DNA of 14,109 nt from Gardnerella vaginalis. Its GTDB lineage: Bacteria > Actinomycetota > Actinomycetes > Actinomycetales > Bifidobacteriaceae. Position 1 is the first letter of the stretch. Each line of letters begins with the position of its first letter. A program made the position numbers and the translations under genes. The stretch is from assembly GCF_040427915.1 (NCBI RefSeq), contig NZ_JBETXJ010000001.1, positions 1 through 14,109 of the forward strand, written 5' to 3'. Shown here in pieces: positions 5,248 through 14,109 of the stretch. A model generated the notes under the pieces. That model saw nothing but the letters and a program-made list of their open reading frames with translations. It made no database searches and was not told the DNA's origin.

Positions 5248-6300
5248 ATGAATGTAAAAATCTCAAAGTATTTTATTGGCACGCTTAAAGCAGAAGATTT
5301 TTCCTCTGATGAGGTTAAATCAGCTTTAGATTCGGTGTGCAACAATTATGTTTTTCAAAAAGAACAGGGTTCTAAAACTGGGTATGAGCACTACCAAATC
5401 TGCTTGAATACTAAAAATTCAACGACTATTTTTGCGTTAAAAAATAAGCTCGTTACTCTTAATAAAAAATTCGACCCTCTTTACCTCGAACCTGCCAAAT
5501 CCCAATTTGCTGTCGAACACTATTGCTCAAAATCTGATACCTATGTTGAAGGCACTCGTGTCTTTTCTAGCCCAGAATATGAGCAAAAAATTAAAAATAA
5601 ATATAATAATAATTTAAGTAAAAATAATAATTCTTCCGAAAAAGTTACGTTCAAAATGATGGACGATTACTTTAATAAGAATGTTTCGGAACACGGCACA
5701 GATTGGTTTATCTCACCTTTTTGTGAATATGCATGGTTTTTCAAACAGCATAAATCGTTCTATGAGTTGAGTTGTAAAGGTTATTTTGACACTCTTGCTC
5801 TTGCTAATCGCTCCACTTATAAGAAGGTTTATTATATTTACGGAATAACTGGTAGTGGTAAGTCGACGCTGATACGTGCTCTCTTTCCTAGTTATAAAAA
5901 CTGTTTCCCCTTTTCTAATTCCGAACGCTGGTTTGCAAATGGTTATAAATGCGAATCAATCGGTATCTTTGACGATACACCTCTCCCTTCTATTTCAACA
6001 TTTCTAACCATGACTAATCCTCAACCGTTTAATTTCGACGTTAAAGGTGGCATAGTTGCCAATTGCTTAAATACGATTATTATTCTTTCCAACCTGTCGC
6101 CTGAGAAATATTTTGATTATTCTCATATGGATTCCAAGCAGGTCGATGCTGTTAAACGTCGCATTACGCATAGCTGGTATTTTGATAATCCCCTTCCTGA
6201 AGGCTACTTATTCGATGAAGATAAAGATTTAAGCATTTATTTGTCAGACGACGTTCGTCGCACAGCTTTCGAGACTATAAGAAAAGAGATTCAAAAATGA
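5248..6300 (+). CDS. rep: CRESS-type Rep, copy 2
   Basis: Same 350-aa product as at 1717-2769, with all HUH and SF3 motifs intact. Confidence 0.92.
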   Translation: MNVKISKYFIGTLKAEDFSSDEVKSALDSVCNNYVFQKEQGSKTGYEHYQICLNTKNSTTIFALKNKLVTLNKKFDPLYLEPAKSQFAVEHYCSKSDTYVEGTRVFSSPEYEQKIKNKYNNNLSKNNNSSEKVTFKMMDDYFNKNVSEHGTDWFISPFCEYAWFFKQHKSFYELSCKGYFDTLALANRSTYKKVYYIYGITGSGKSTLIRALFPSYKNCFPFSNSERWFANGYKCESIGIFDDTPLPSISTFLTMTNPQPFNFDVKGGIVANCLNTIIILSNLSPEKYFDYSHMDSKQVDAVKRRITHSWYFDNPLPEGYLFDEDKDLSIYLSDDVRRTAFETIRKEIQK

Positions 6301-6336
6301 TTAATAATGTAACACCGTTATTAATGGTTGTTGATT

Positions 6337-7167
6337 TTATTTAAGATGAAAGGTCTTTTTCATCAGCTGCCATGGTGTTAGTCCATCATGTTCGCGTTTG
6401 AATTTTTCGAATTCTTCTTTATGTTTTTTCGCGGATTCTTGGCTTTCCATGGCTTTATTTATTTTTTCGTTCTGTTCTTCAACTGCTGTTATTTTTTCTT
6501 TGTTGAACGTAAATTCGTATGCGATTATTTTTCTTCTTCCTCGTTTTATTTCGGAAGAATAAATTGGTTTGACTTTAAGTCCAATTAATGGCTCTAATTC
6601 ACTTAAAATTGGCTTTATGACTTTGCTGTTTATGTTTGTTTTATAGCTATCTGGTATATCAAGTAGTCTTCTAAAATCGTTTACGTTCACTCGCCATATG
6701 CCTGTGTTTCTGAACATTTTTAGTCTTCGAAACGCTTCTTTGCTATAGGAACTTTTTAGTTTCATGTATGAAGATAACTCAAACCGAGTAAAATTCGAAC
6801 CTAAATTATTCAGCAAGAACGCGAATTGTTTATTTACTGCAACGGTTAGTTTTGCTTCTTTTAGATTTGTTTTGAAGCATGAGAAAAGATTGAATTGGAT
6901 GTATTCGTCTTTATCTTCATAAGCAAAATTAAGTGCTAATAGTTTCTTATTTGTTTCAATAATTCGTTGAGCTAATTCAGCGTTACTAATATTTTTTTCG
7001 CAACACATTAATTTCTTTAGCTCTGAGAATGTGAATGTAATTTCATCATCGTTCTTTTCTCGCATCCTCGAGCAGACCGCCATTAAAATGTCTAAATTCA
7101 CGGCATTAAATTCTCTTAAGCCTTGATTGTTAAACGCATTAGCATATTTCACGATTTGATTACCCAT
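6337..7167 (-). CDS. repB: Rep_3 initiator, copy 2 (intact, spans units 2 and 3)
   Basis: Same 276-aa product as at 2806-3636; the ATG is the complement of 7165-7167. The reading frame crosses the unit junction at 7062/7063 without disruption, supporting a circular source molecule. Confidence 0.93.
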   Translation of the reverse strand: MGNQIVKYANAFNNQGLREFNAVNLDILMAVCSRMREKNDDEITFTFSELKKLMCCEKNISNAELAQRIIETNKKLLALNFAYEDKDEYIQFNLFSCFKTNLKEAKLTVAVNKQFAFLLNNLGSNFTRFELSSYMKLKSSYSKEAFRRLKMFRNTGIWRVNVNDFRRLLDIPDSYKTNINSKVIKPILSELEPLIGLKVKPIYSSEIKRGRRKIIAYEFTFNKEKITAVEEQNEKINKAMESQESAKKHKEEFEKFKREHDGLTPWQLMKKTFHLK

Positions 7168-7362
7168 AATTAAATAATACCATGGTATTTTATTTCCCAA
7201 AATAGTAGTTTAATACCTCCCAAAAAGGTATTTAAGTCTCCCAAAAAGGTATTTTAATAGTCCGTCAGCCCTACTCTCCCAACGGGTTTCAGCCGCCTAA
7301 AAGATTATATAAAAGATTTATATATAAAAAGAGTTAATTTTTTTCCCAAAAAAGTAGTTTTT
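7168..7362. other. Rep_3 origin region, copy 3
   Basis: Palindrome 7176-7189, iterons 7194-7256 and AT tract, as in copy 1. Confidence 0.75.
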
Positions 7363-7542
7363 TAGAAAAGATAGATTTTGTTCATTATGTTTAAGATTCT
7401 TAAGACTATTCTCGATGACTTAGAAGGAAAAACCCTGCTTCTTAAACCACCAAAATAAATATTTTTTTGACGATATTTATATGGTGACATGACCTTATAG
7501 GTATGTCATTAATTTACAAATATCTATTAAAAGGAAAAAATA

Positions 7543-7851
7543 ATGCAAAATCTATATGGAAATTTTCAAGCAGTAGTTCTCGAACAGGTTACTGAGAATG
7601 ATTTTGAGCAAGTTATGAATAAAGACGGCTCAGAAAAACAAAGGGATGGTAAACCAGTATTCCAGCTCACAAAAGATTCCAGAAGCAAGATGTTATTGAA
7701 AGACGGAACTGGTCTTTATACTTCTTTTAAGTTCTTGGCGTTTAAGCCAACTTTTGAAGCTGGTAATTATAGTCTTAAGGCTCAAATTACGCCTTATATT
7801 GCTTCTAACTTCATAAATTACAGCATCCTTATCAGTGAGGTTCTCAAGTGA
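7543..7851 (+). CDS. Uncharacterised 102-aa protein, copy 3
   Basis: Identical translation to 481-789. Confidence 0.85.
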   Translation: MQNLYGNFQAVVLEQVTENDFEQVMNKDGSEKQRDGKPVFQLTKDSRSKMLLKDGTGLYTSFKFLAFKPTFEAGNYSLKAQITPYIASNFINYSILISEVLK

Positions 7852-8171
7852 TGTTCGGCAAAGATAAGAAAGCAATAAAATTTTATGCCGATTTTGAGCT
7901 TGCAGAACTGCTTCGCAGGGCAAGTTTTTACCGACGCACGTCAATTAGCAGTCTTGTTTGCGAAATTCTCACAGACCGTTTCAAGCCTGCTGTAGACCAC
8001 GCACATAATACCCCTCAGGAGCCACAAAAACGCCCCTCTGAACGTGTTTTAGATAATACGGGTAGTAATTTACCTACAAGCATTAAACATCCGTTAAAAC
8101 CCGCTTTTTCAGGCTTGCCTAACCCGTTCGATGAACAATTAAAGAAGAAAGCCAAAGAGTTCGGCATATAA
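7851..8171 (+). CDS. Ribbon-helix-helix-like protein, copy 3
   Basis: Identical translation to 789-1109. Confidence 0.8.
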   Translation: MFGKDKKAIKFYADFELAELLRRASFYRRTSISSLVCEILTDRFKPAVDHAHNTPQEPQKRPSERVLDNTGSNLPTSIKHPLKPAFSGLPNPFDEQLKKKAKEFGI

Positions 8172-8248
8172 ACGGTTCAAAGATATTATAATTTTGTAGG
8201 GAAATCTTACGAAGTTTATTCTAAAACTAAACCATTTATCTAATTCAT

Positions 8249-8290
8249 AAAAGCACTTGAGAGTTTTTCTCAGGTGCTTTTATTGTTTTT
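8249..8290. terminator. Rho-independent terminator, copy 3
   Basis: Same hairpin and T-run as at 1187-1228. Confidence 0.9.
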
Positions 8291-8303
8291 CCTGATTGCG
8301 GTA

Positions 8304-8778
8304 GTTAGCAGTGACATCTAGGCACTATATTCTTTATGCCTTTGGTGAAGTGTGCCTAGGCATAAACTTGACGCGGAGCATGGGCGGAGCGAACAAGTTT
8401 TACGCCGTCAGGTGCCCTATTGCCACAGGCATATAGTTATTGTGCTGAATGTTGCGTTTTGGCATTGCTAACGTGATGAGGAAAGCGACTAAGAGCGGCG
8501 TAGCCGTTCCGACCTCGTCGGAATGTTACTCTTAGTCGCTATTTGGAAAATAGAAAATAATGTCTTATTTTCGTTGATATATCAACCTTTTTAGCATTTT
8601 CCATTTTATAATTTTTATCATTTAGAAAAGTATTTTTAAGCATTTTTTATCATTTGGAAAATTTTTTAGCTTTCAGTTTTTAATTTCTCCGATATTAAAC
8701 CTTTAGGTCGGTTAGATAACCGAATGTGTAAGCCCTTTTAGGGGAAGTTTTTTATTTTATATGGAGATTTAATTAAAA
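8304..8778. other. Structured non-coding region and CRESS-like rep leader, copy 3
   Basis: Nested hairpin 8304-8472, T-shaped fold 8484-8540, palindrome 8573-8586 and AT-rich repeats 8613-8661. No gene seen. Confidence 0.6.
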
Positions 8779-9831
8779 ATGAATGTAAAAATCTCAAAGT
8801 ATTTTATTGGCACGCTTAAAGCAGAAGATTTTTCCTCTGATGAGGTTAAATCAGCTTTAGATTCGGTGTGCAACAATTATGTTTTTCAAAAAGAACAGGG
8901 TTCTAAAACTGGGTATGAGCACTACCAAATCTGCTTGAATACTAAAAATTCAACGACTATTTTTGCGTTAAAAAATAAGCTCGTTACTCTTAATAAAAAA
9001 TTCGACCCTCTTTACCTCGAACCTGCCAAATCCCAATTTGCTGTCGAACACTATTGCTCAAAATCTGATACCTATGTTGAAGGCACTCGTGTCTTTTCTA
9101 GCCCAGAATATGAGCAAAAAATTAAAAATAAATATAATAATAATTTAAGTAAAAATAATAATTCTTCCGAAAAAGTTACGTTCAAAATGATGGACGATTA
9201 CTTTAATAAGAATGTTTCGGAACACGGCACAGATTGGTTTATCTCACCTTTTTGTGAATATGCATGGTTTTTCAAACAGCATAAATCGTTCTATGAGTTG
9301 AGTTGTAAAGGTTATTTTGACACTCTTGCTCTTGCTAATCGCTCCACTTATAAGAAGGTTTATTATATTTACGGAATAACTGGTAGTGGTAAGTCGACGC
9401 TGATACGTGCTCTCTTTCCTAGTTATAAAAACTGTTTCCCCTTTTCTAATTCCGAACGCTGGTTTGCAAATGGTTATAAATGCGAATCAATCGGTATCTT
9501 TGACGATACACCTCTCCCTTCTATTTCAACATTTCTAACCATGACTAATCCTCAACCGTTTAATTTCGACGTTAAAGGTGGCATAGTTGCCAATTGCTTA
9601 AATACGATTATTATTCTTTCCAACCTGTCGCCTGAGAAATATTTTGATTATTCTCATATGGATTCCAAGCAGGTCGATGCTGTTAAACGTCGCATTACGC
9701 ATAGCTGGTATTTTGATAATCCCCTTCCTGAAGGCTACTTATTCGATGAAGATAAAGATTTAAGCATTTATTTGTCAGACGACGTTCGTCGCACAGCTTT
9801 CGAGACTATAAGAAAAGAGATTCAAAAATGA
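8779..9831 (+). CDS. rep: CRESS-type Rep, copy 3
   Basis: Same 350-aa product as at 1717-2769, intact. Confidence 0.92.
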   Translation: MNVKISKYFIGTLKAEDFSSDEVKSALDSVCNNYVFQKEQGSKTGYEHYQICLNTKNSTTIFALKNKLVTLNKKFDPLYLEPAKSQFAVEHYCSKSDTYVEGTRVFSSPEYEQKIKNKYNNNLSKNNNSSEKVTFKMMDDYFNKNVSEHGTDWFISPFCEYAWFFKQHKSFYELSCKGYFDTLALANRSTYKKVYYIYGITGSGKSTLIRALFPSYKNCFPFSNSERWFANGYKCESIGIFDDTPLPSISTFLTMTNPQPFNFDVKGGIVANCLNTIIILSNLSPEKYFDYSHMDSKQVDAVKRRITHSWYFDNPLPEGYLFDEDKDLSIYLSDDVRRTAFETIRKEIQK

Positions 9832-9867
9832 TTAATAATGTAACACCGTTATTAATGGTTGTTGATT

Positions 9868-10696
9868 TTATTTAAGATGAAAGGTCTTTTTCATCAGCTG
9901 CCATGGTGTTAGTCCATCATGTTCGCGTTTGAATTTTTCGAATTCTTCTTTATGTTTTTTCGCGGATTCTTGGCTTTCCATGGCTTTATTTATTTTTTCG
10001 TTCTGTTCTTCAACTGCTGTTATTTTTTCTTTGTTGAACGTAAATTCGTATGCGATTATTTTTCTTCTTCCTCGTTTTATTTCGGAAGAATAAATTGGTT
10101 TGACTTTAAGTCCAATTAATGGCTCTAATTCACTTAAAATTGGCTTTATGACTTTGCTGTTTATGTTTGTTTTATAGCTATCTGGTATATCAAGTAGTCT
10201 TCTAAAATCGTTTACGTTCACTCGCCATATGCCTGTGTTTCTGAACATTTTTAGTCTTCGAAACGCTTCTTTGCTATAGGAACTTTTTAGTTTCATGTAT
10301 GAAGATAACTCAAACCGAGTAAAATTCGAACCTAAATTATTCAGCAAGAACGCGAATTGTTTATTTACTGCAACGGTTAGTTTTGCTTCTTTAGATTTGT
10401 TTTGAAGCATGAGAAAAGATTGAATTGGATGTATTCGTCTTTATCTTCATAAGCAAAATTAAGTGCTAATAGTTTCTTATTTGTTTCAATAATTCGTTGA
10501 GCTAATTCAGCGTTACTAATATTTTTTTCGCAACACATTAATTTCTTTAGCTCTGAGAATGTGAATGTAATTTCATCATCGTTCTTTTCTCGCATCCTCA
10601 GCAGACCGCCATTAAAATGTCTAAATTCACGGCATTAAATTCTCTTAAGCCTTGATTGTTAAACGCATTAGCATATTTCACGATTTGATTACCCAT
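9868..10696 (-). pseudogene. repB: Rep_3 initiator, copy 3, broken by two 1-base deletions (probably sequencing errors)
   Basis: Read leftward from the ATG at 10694-10696, the product is normal for 32 residues, then the lost G between 10599 and 10600 (CTCGAG becomes CTCAG) brings a TGA at 10598-10600. The original frame reopens at the ATG ending at 10595 and runs to a second break at 10390-10392, where TTTT has become TTT. The remainder (to the TAA at 9868) is in a third frame and encodes the intact WH2 half. The gene is two bases shorter than its sisters and otherwise looks the same. A loss in a T-run is a typical long-read error; the two undamaged copies show that the real gene is open. Confidence 0.85.
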
Positions 10697-10891
10697 AATT
10701 AAATAATACCATGGTATTTTATTTCCCAAAATAGTAGTTTAATACCTCCCAAAAAGGTATTTAAGTCTCCCAAAAAGGTATTTTAATAGTCCGTCAGCCC
10801 TACTCTCCCAACGGGTTTCAGCCGCCTAAAAGATTATATAAAAGATTTATATATAAAAAGAGTTAATTTTTTTCCCAAAAAAGTAGTTTTT
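10697..10891. other. Rep_3 origin region, copy 4
   Basis: Palindrome 10705-10718, iterons 10723-10785 and AT tract, as in copy 1. Confidence 0.75.
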
Positions 10892-11071
10892 TAGAAAAGA
10901 TAGATTTTGTTCATTATGTTTAAGATTCTTAAGACTATTCTCGATGACTTAGAAGGAAAAACCCTGCTTCTTAAACCACCAAAATAAATATTTTTTTGAC
11001 GATATTTATATGGTGACATGACCTTATAGGTATGTCATTAATTTACAAATATCTATTAAAAGGAAAAAATA

Positions 11072-11380
11072 ATGCAAAATCTATATGGAAATTTTCAAGC
11101 AGTAGTTCTCGAACAGGTTACTGAGAATGATTTTGAGCAAGTTATGAATAAAGACGGCTCAGAAAAACAAAGGGATGGTAAACCAGTATTCCAGCTCACA
11201 AAAGATTCCAGAAGCAAGATGTTATTGAAAGACGGAACTGGTCTTTATACTTCTTTTAAGTTCTTGGCGTTTAAGCCAACTTTTGAAGCTGGTAATTATA
11301 GTCTTAAGGCTCAAATTACGCCTTATATTGCTTCTAACTTCATAAATTACAGCATCCTTATCAGTGAGGTTCTCAAGTGA
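11072..11380 (+). CDS. Uncharacterised 102-aa protein, copy 4
   Basis: Identical translation to 481-789. Confidence 0.85.
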   Translation: MQNLYGNFQAVVLEQVTENDFEQVMNKDGSEKQRDGKPVFQLTKDSRSKMLLKDGTGLYTSFKFLAFKPTFEAGNYSLKAQITPYIASNFINYSILISEVLK

Positions 11381-11700
11381 TGTTCGGCAAAGATAAGAAA
11401 GCAATAAAATTTTATGCCGATTTTGAGCTTGCAGAACTGCTTCGCAGGGCAAGTTTTTACCGACGCACGTCAATTAGCAGTCTTGTTTGCGAAATTCTCA
11501 CAGACCGTTTCAAGCCTGCTGTAGACCACGCACATAATACCCCTCAGGAGCCACAAAAACGCCCCTCTGAACGTGTTTTAGATAATACGGGTAGTAATTT
11601 ACCTACAAGCATTAAACATCCGTTAAAACCCGCTTTTTCAGGCTTGCCTAACCCGTTCGATGAACAATTAAAGAAGAAAGCCAAAGAGTTCGGCATATAA
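11380..11700 (+). CDS. Ribbon-helix-helix-like protein, copy 4
   Basis: Identical translation to 789-1109. Confidence 0.8.
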   Translation: MFGKDKKAIKFYADFELAELLRRASFYRRTSISSLVCEILTDRFKPAVDHAHNTPQEPQKRPSERVLDNTGSNLPTSIKHPLKPAFSGLPNPFDEQLKKKAKEFGI

Positions 11701-11777
11701 ACGGTTCAAAGATATTATAATTTTGTAGGGAAATCTTACGAAGTTTATTCTAAAACTAAACCATTTATCTAATTCAT

Positions 11778-11819
11778 AAAAGCACTTGAGAGTTTTTCTC
11801 AGGTGCTTTTATTGTTTTT
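11778..11819. terminator. Rho-independent terminator, copy 4
   Basis: Same hairpin and T-run as at 1187-1228. Confidence 0.9.
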
Positions 11820-11832
11820 CCTGATTGCGGTA

Positions 11833-12307
11833 GTTAGCAGTGACATCTAGGCACTATATTCTTTATGCCTTTGGTGAAGTGTGCCTAGGCATAAACTTGA
11901 CGCGGAGCATGGGCGGAGCGAACAAGTTTTACGCCGTCAGGTGCCCTATTGCCACAGGCATATAGTTATTGTGCTGAATGTTGCGTTTTGGCATTGCTAA
12001 CGTGATGAGGAAAGCGACTAAGAGCGGCGTAGCCGTTCCGACCTCGTCGGAATGTTACTCTTAGTCGCTATTTGGAAAATAGAAAATAATGTCTTATTTT
12101 CGTTGATATATCAACCTTTTTAGCATTTTCCATTTTATAATTTTTATCATTTAGAAAAGTATTTTTAAGCATTTTTTATCATTTGGAAAATTTTTTAGCT
12201 TTCAGTTTTTAATTTCTCCGATATTAAACCTTTAGGTCGGTTAGATAACCGAATGTGTAAGCCCTTTTAGGGGAAGTTTTTTATTTTATATGGAGATTTA
12301 ATTAAAA
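11833..12307. other. Structured non-coding region and CRESS-like rep leader, copy 4
   Basis: Nested hairpin 11833-12001, T-shaped fold 12013-12069, palindrome 12102-12115 and AT-rich repeats 12142-12190. No gene seen. Confidence 0.6.
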
Positions 12308-13360
12308 ATGAATGTAAAAATCTCAAAGTATTTTATTGGCACGCTTAAAGCAGAAGATTTTTCCTCTGATGAGGTTAAATCAGCTTTAGATTCGGTGTGC
12401 AACAATTATGTTTTTCAAAAAGAACAGGGTTCTAAAACTGGGTATGAGCACTACCAAATCTGCTTGAATACTAAAAATTCAACGACTATTTTTGCGTTAA
12501 AAAATAAGCTCGTTACTCTTAATAAAAAATTCGACCCTCTTTACCTCGAACCTGCCAAATCCCAATTTGCTGTCGAACACTATTGCTCAAAATCTGATAC
12601 CTATGTTGAAGGCACTCGTGTCTTTTCTAGCCCAGAATATGAGCAAAAAATTAAAAATAAATATAATAATAATTTAAGTAAAAATAATAATTCTTCCGAA
12701 AAAGTTACGTTCAAAATGATGGACGATTACTTTAATAAGAATGTTTCGGAACACGGCACAGATTGGTTTATCTCACCTTTTTGTGAATATGCATGGTTTT
12801 TCAAACAGCATAAATCGTTCTATGAGTTGAGTTGTAAAGGTTATTTTGACACTCTTGCTCTTGCTAATCGCTCCACTTATAAGAAGGTTTATTATATTTA
12901 CGGAATAACTGGTAGTGGTAAGTCGACGCTGATACGTGCTCTCTTTCCTAGTTATAAAAACTGTTTCCCCTTTTCTAATTCCGAACGCTGGTTTGCAAAT
13001 GGTTATAAATGCGAATCAATCGGTATCTTTGACGATACACCTCTCCCTTCTATTTCAACATTTCTAACCATGACTAATCCTCAACCGTTTAATTTCGACG
13101 TTAAAGGTGGCATAGTTGCCAATTGCTTAAATACGATTATTATTCTTTCCAACCTGTCGCCTGAGAAATATTTTGATTATTCTCATATGGATTCCAAGCA
13201 GGTCGATGCTGTTAAACGTCGCATTACGCATAGCTGGTATTTTGATAATCCCCTTCCTGAAGGCTACTTATTCGATGAAGATAAAGATTTAAGCATTTAT
13301 TTGTCAGACGACGTTCGTCGCACAGCTTTCGAGACTATAAGAAAAGAGATTCAAAAATGA
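12308..13360 (+). CDS. rep: CRESS-type Rep, copy 4
   Basis: Same 350-aa product as at 1717-2769, intact. Confidence 0.92.
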   Translation: MNVKISKYFIGTLKAEDFSSDEVKSALDSVCNNYVFQKEQGSKTGYEHYQICLNTKNSTTIFALKNKLVTLNKKFDPLYLEPAKSQFAVEHYCSKSDTYVEGTRVFSSPEYEQKIKNKYNNNLSKNNNSSEKVTFKMMDDYFNKNVSEHGTDWFISPFCEYAWFFKQHKSFYELSCKGYFDTLALANRSTYKKVYYIYGITGSGKSTLIRALFPSYKNCFPFSNSERWFANGYKCESIGIFDDTPLPSISTFLTMTNPQPFNFDVKGGIVANCLNTIIILSNLSPEKYFDYSHMDSKQVDAVKRRITHSWYFDNPLPEGYLFDEDKDLSIYLSDDVRRTAFETIRKEIQK

Positions 13361-13396
13361 TTAATAATGTAACACCGTTATTAATGGTTGTTGATT

Positions 13397-14109
13397 TTAT
13401 TTAAGATGAAAGGTCTTTTTCATCAGCTGCCATGGTGTTAGTCCATCATGTTCGCGTTTGAATTTTTCGAATTCTTCTTTATGTTTTTTCGCGGATTCTT
13501 GGCTTTCCATGGCTTTATTTATTTTTTCGTTCTGTTCTTCAACTGCTGTTATTTTTTCTTTGTTGAACGTAAATTCGTATGCGATTATTTTTCTTCTTCC
13601 TCGTTTTATTTCGGAAGAATAAATTGGTTTGACTTTAAGTCCAATTAATGGCTCTAATTCACTTAAAATTGGCTTTATGACTTTGCTGTTTATGTTTGTT
13701 TTATAGCTATCTGGTATATCAAGTAGTCTTCTAAAATCGTTTACGTTCACTCGCCATATGCCTGTGTTTCTGAACATTTTTAGTCTTCGAAACGCTTCTT
13801 TGCTATAGGAACTTTTTAGTTTCATGTATGAAGATAACTCAAACCGAGTAAAATTCGAACCTAAATTATTCAGCAAGAACGCGAATTGTTTATTTACTGC
13901 AACGGTTAGTTTTGCTTCTTTTAGATTTGTTTTGAAGCATGAGAAAAGATTGAATTGGATGTATTCGTCTTTATCTTCATAAGCAAAATTAAGTGCTAAT
14001 AGTTTCTTATTTGTTTCAATAATTCGTTGAGCTAATTCAGCGTTACTAATATTTTTTTCGCAACACATTAATTTCTTTAGCTCTGAGAATGTGAATGTAA
14101 TTTCATCAT
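13397..14109 (-). CDS. repB: Rep_3 initiator, copy 4, 5' end cut by the right window edge
   Basis: The frame is open from the window edge to the TAA at 13397-13399 and matches the C-terminal ~237 residues of the intact copies. It restores TTTT where copy 3 has TTT. The missing N-terminal part equals what is seen at 1-105 plus about 13 absent bases, so joining the two window ends as they stand would not give an open gene. Confidence 0.92.
   Translation of the reverse strand, partial: DEITFTFSELKKLMCCEKNISNAELAQRIIETNKKLLALNFAYEDKDEYIQFNLFSCFKTNLKEAKLTVAVNKQFAFLLNNLGSNFTRFELSSYMKLKSSYSKEAFRRLKMFRNTGIWRVNVNDFRRLLDIPDSYKTNINSKVIKPILSELEPLIGLKVKPIYSSEIKRGRRKIIAYEFTFNKEKITAVEEQNEKINKAMESQESAKKHKEEFEKFKREHDGLTPWQLMKKTFHLK

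Larger units (their letters stand above)
1..14109. repeat. Head-to-tail tandem array of a 3,531-bp plasmid unit (about 4 copies)
   Basis: The sequence starting CATCCTCGAGCAGACCGCC at 1 recurs at 3532 and 7063, and at 10593 as CATCCTCAGCAGACC. Units are 1-3531, 3532-7062, 7063-10592 (one base short) and 10593-14109 (one base short and missing the last 13 bases). Every gene recurs at the same offset with the same translation, except the Rep_3 copy across units 3 and 4. Rep_3 runs through each unit junction in frame, which is what a circular molecule read several times gives. This is either a concatenated assembly of a small circular plasmid or a genuine plasmid multimer; near-identity over 14 kb favours the former. 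Confidence 0.97.

Noticed and set aside
1..14109. Mobilisation, partition, toxin-antitoxin, resistance or capsid genes
   Set aside because: All open frames are accounted for by the four genes of the unit; none resembles a relaxase, ParA/ParB, toxin, resistance or virion protein.

Overview
The window is one small cryptic plasmid written out almost four times in a row. A 3,531-bp unit begins at 1, 3532, 7063 and 10593. The repeats are in perfect phase apart from two 1-base deletions (at 10390-10392 and between 10599 and 10600). The last unit stops 13 bases short of a full period, so the window length equals 4 x 3531 - 15. The simplest reading is an uncircularised or concatenated long-read contig of a ~3.5-kb circular plasmid. 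A real tetramer cannot be excluded from sequence alone. The DNA is AT-rich, uses TGA as a stop and TGG for Trp, and carries a RepB-type Rep_3 initiator resembling those of low-GC Firmicutes, especially Lactobacillales. That is my best host guess. No chromosomal genes are present.

Layout of one unit (copy 1 coordinates): (a) 1-105, the start of a leftward Rep_3 gene, which on the circle joins its body at the far end of the unit; (b) 106-300, a theta-type origin with a 14-bp palindrome, iteron-like CCCAAAAAGGTATT repeats and an AT-rich stretch; (c) 301-480, a leader with a 9-bp-arm imperfect palindrome; (d) 481-1109, two small rightward genes overlapping by one base, an unrecognised 102-aa protein and a ribbon-helix-helix-like protein; (e) a strong hairpin terminator at 1187-1228; (f) 1230-1716, about 0.5 kb of non-coding, unusually structured DNA: a nested imperfect hairpin, a T-shaped three-way-junction fold and AT-rich direct repeats; (g) 1717-2769, a 350-aa Rep with an HUH endonuclease and a superfamily 3 helicase, the architecture of eukaryotic CRESS-DNA virus Reps (circovirus-like YCSK motif); (h) a hairpin between convergent genes; (i) 2806-3636, the leftward Rep_3 gene running into the next unit.

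The notable point is that one 3.5-kb replicon carries two unrelated initiators, each with its own candidate origin: a theta/iteron Rep_3 system, and a CRESS-type rolling-circle Rep facing a T-shaped fold that exposes GAATGTTAC, one base away from the CRESS nonanucleotide consensus NANTATTAC. The two small upstream genes may serve as accessory (possibly ssDNA-binding) and regulatory proteins. No relaxase, partition, toxin-antitoxin, resistance or capsid gene is visible. The Rep_3 copy spanning units 3 and 4 is broken by both deletions, most likely sequencing errors.
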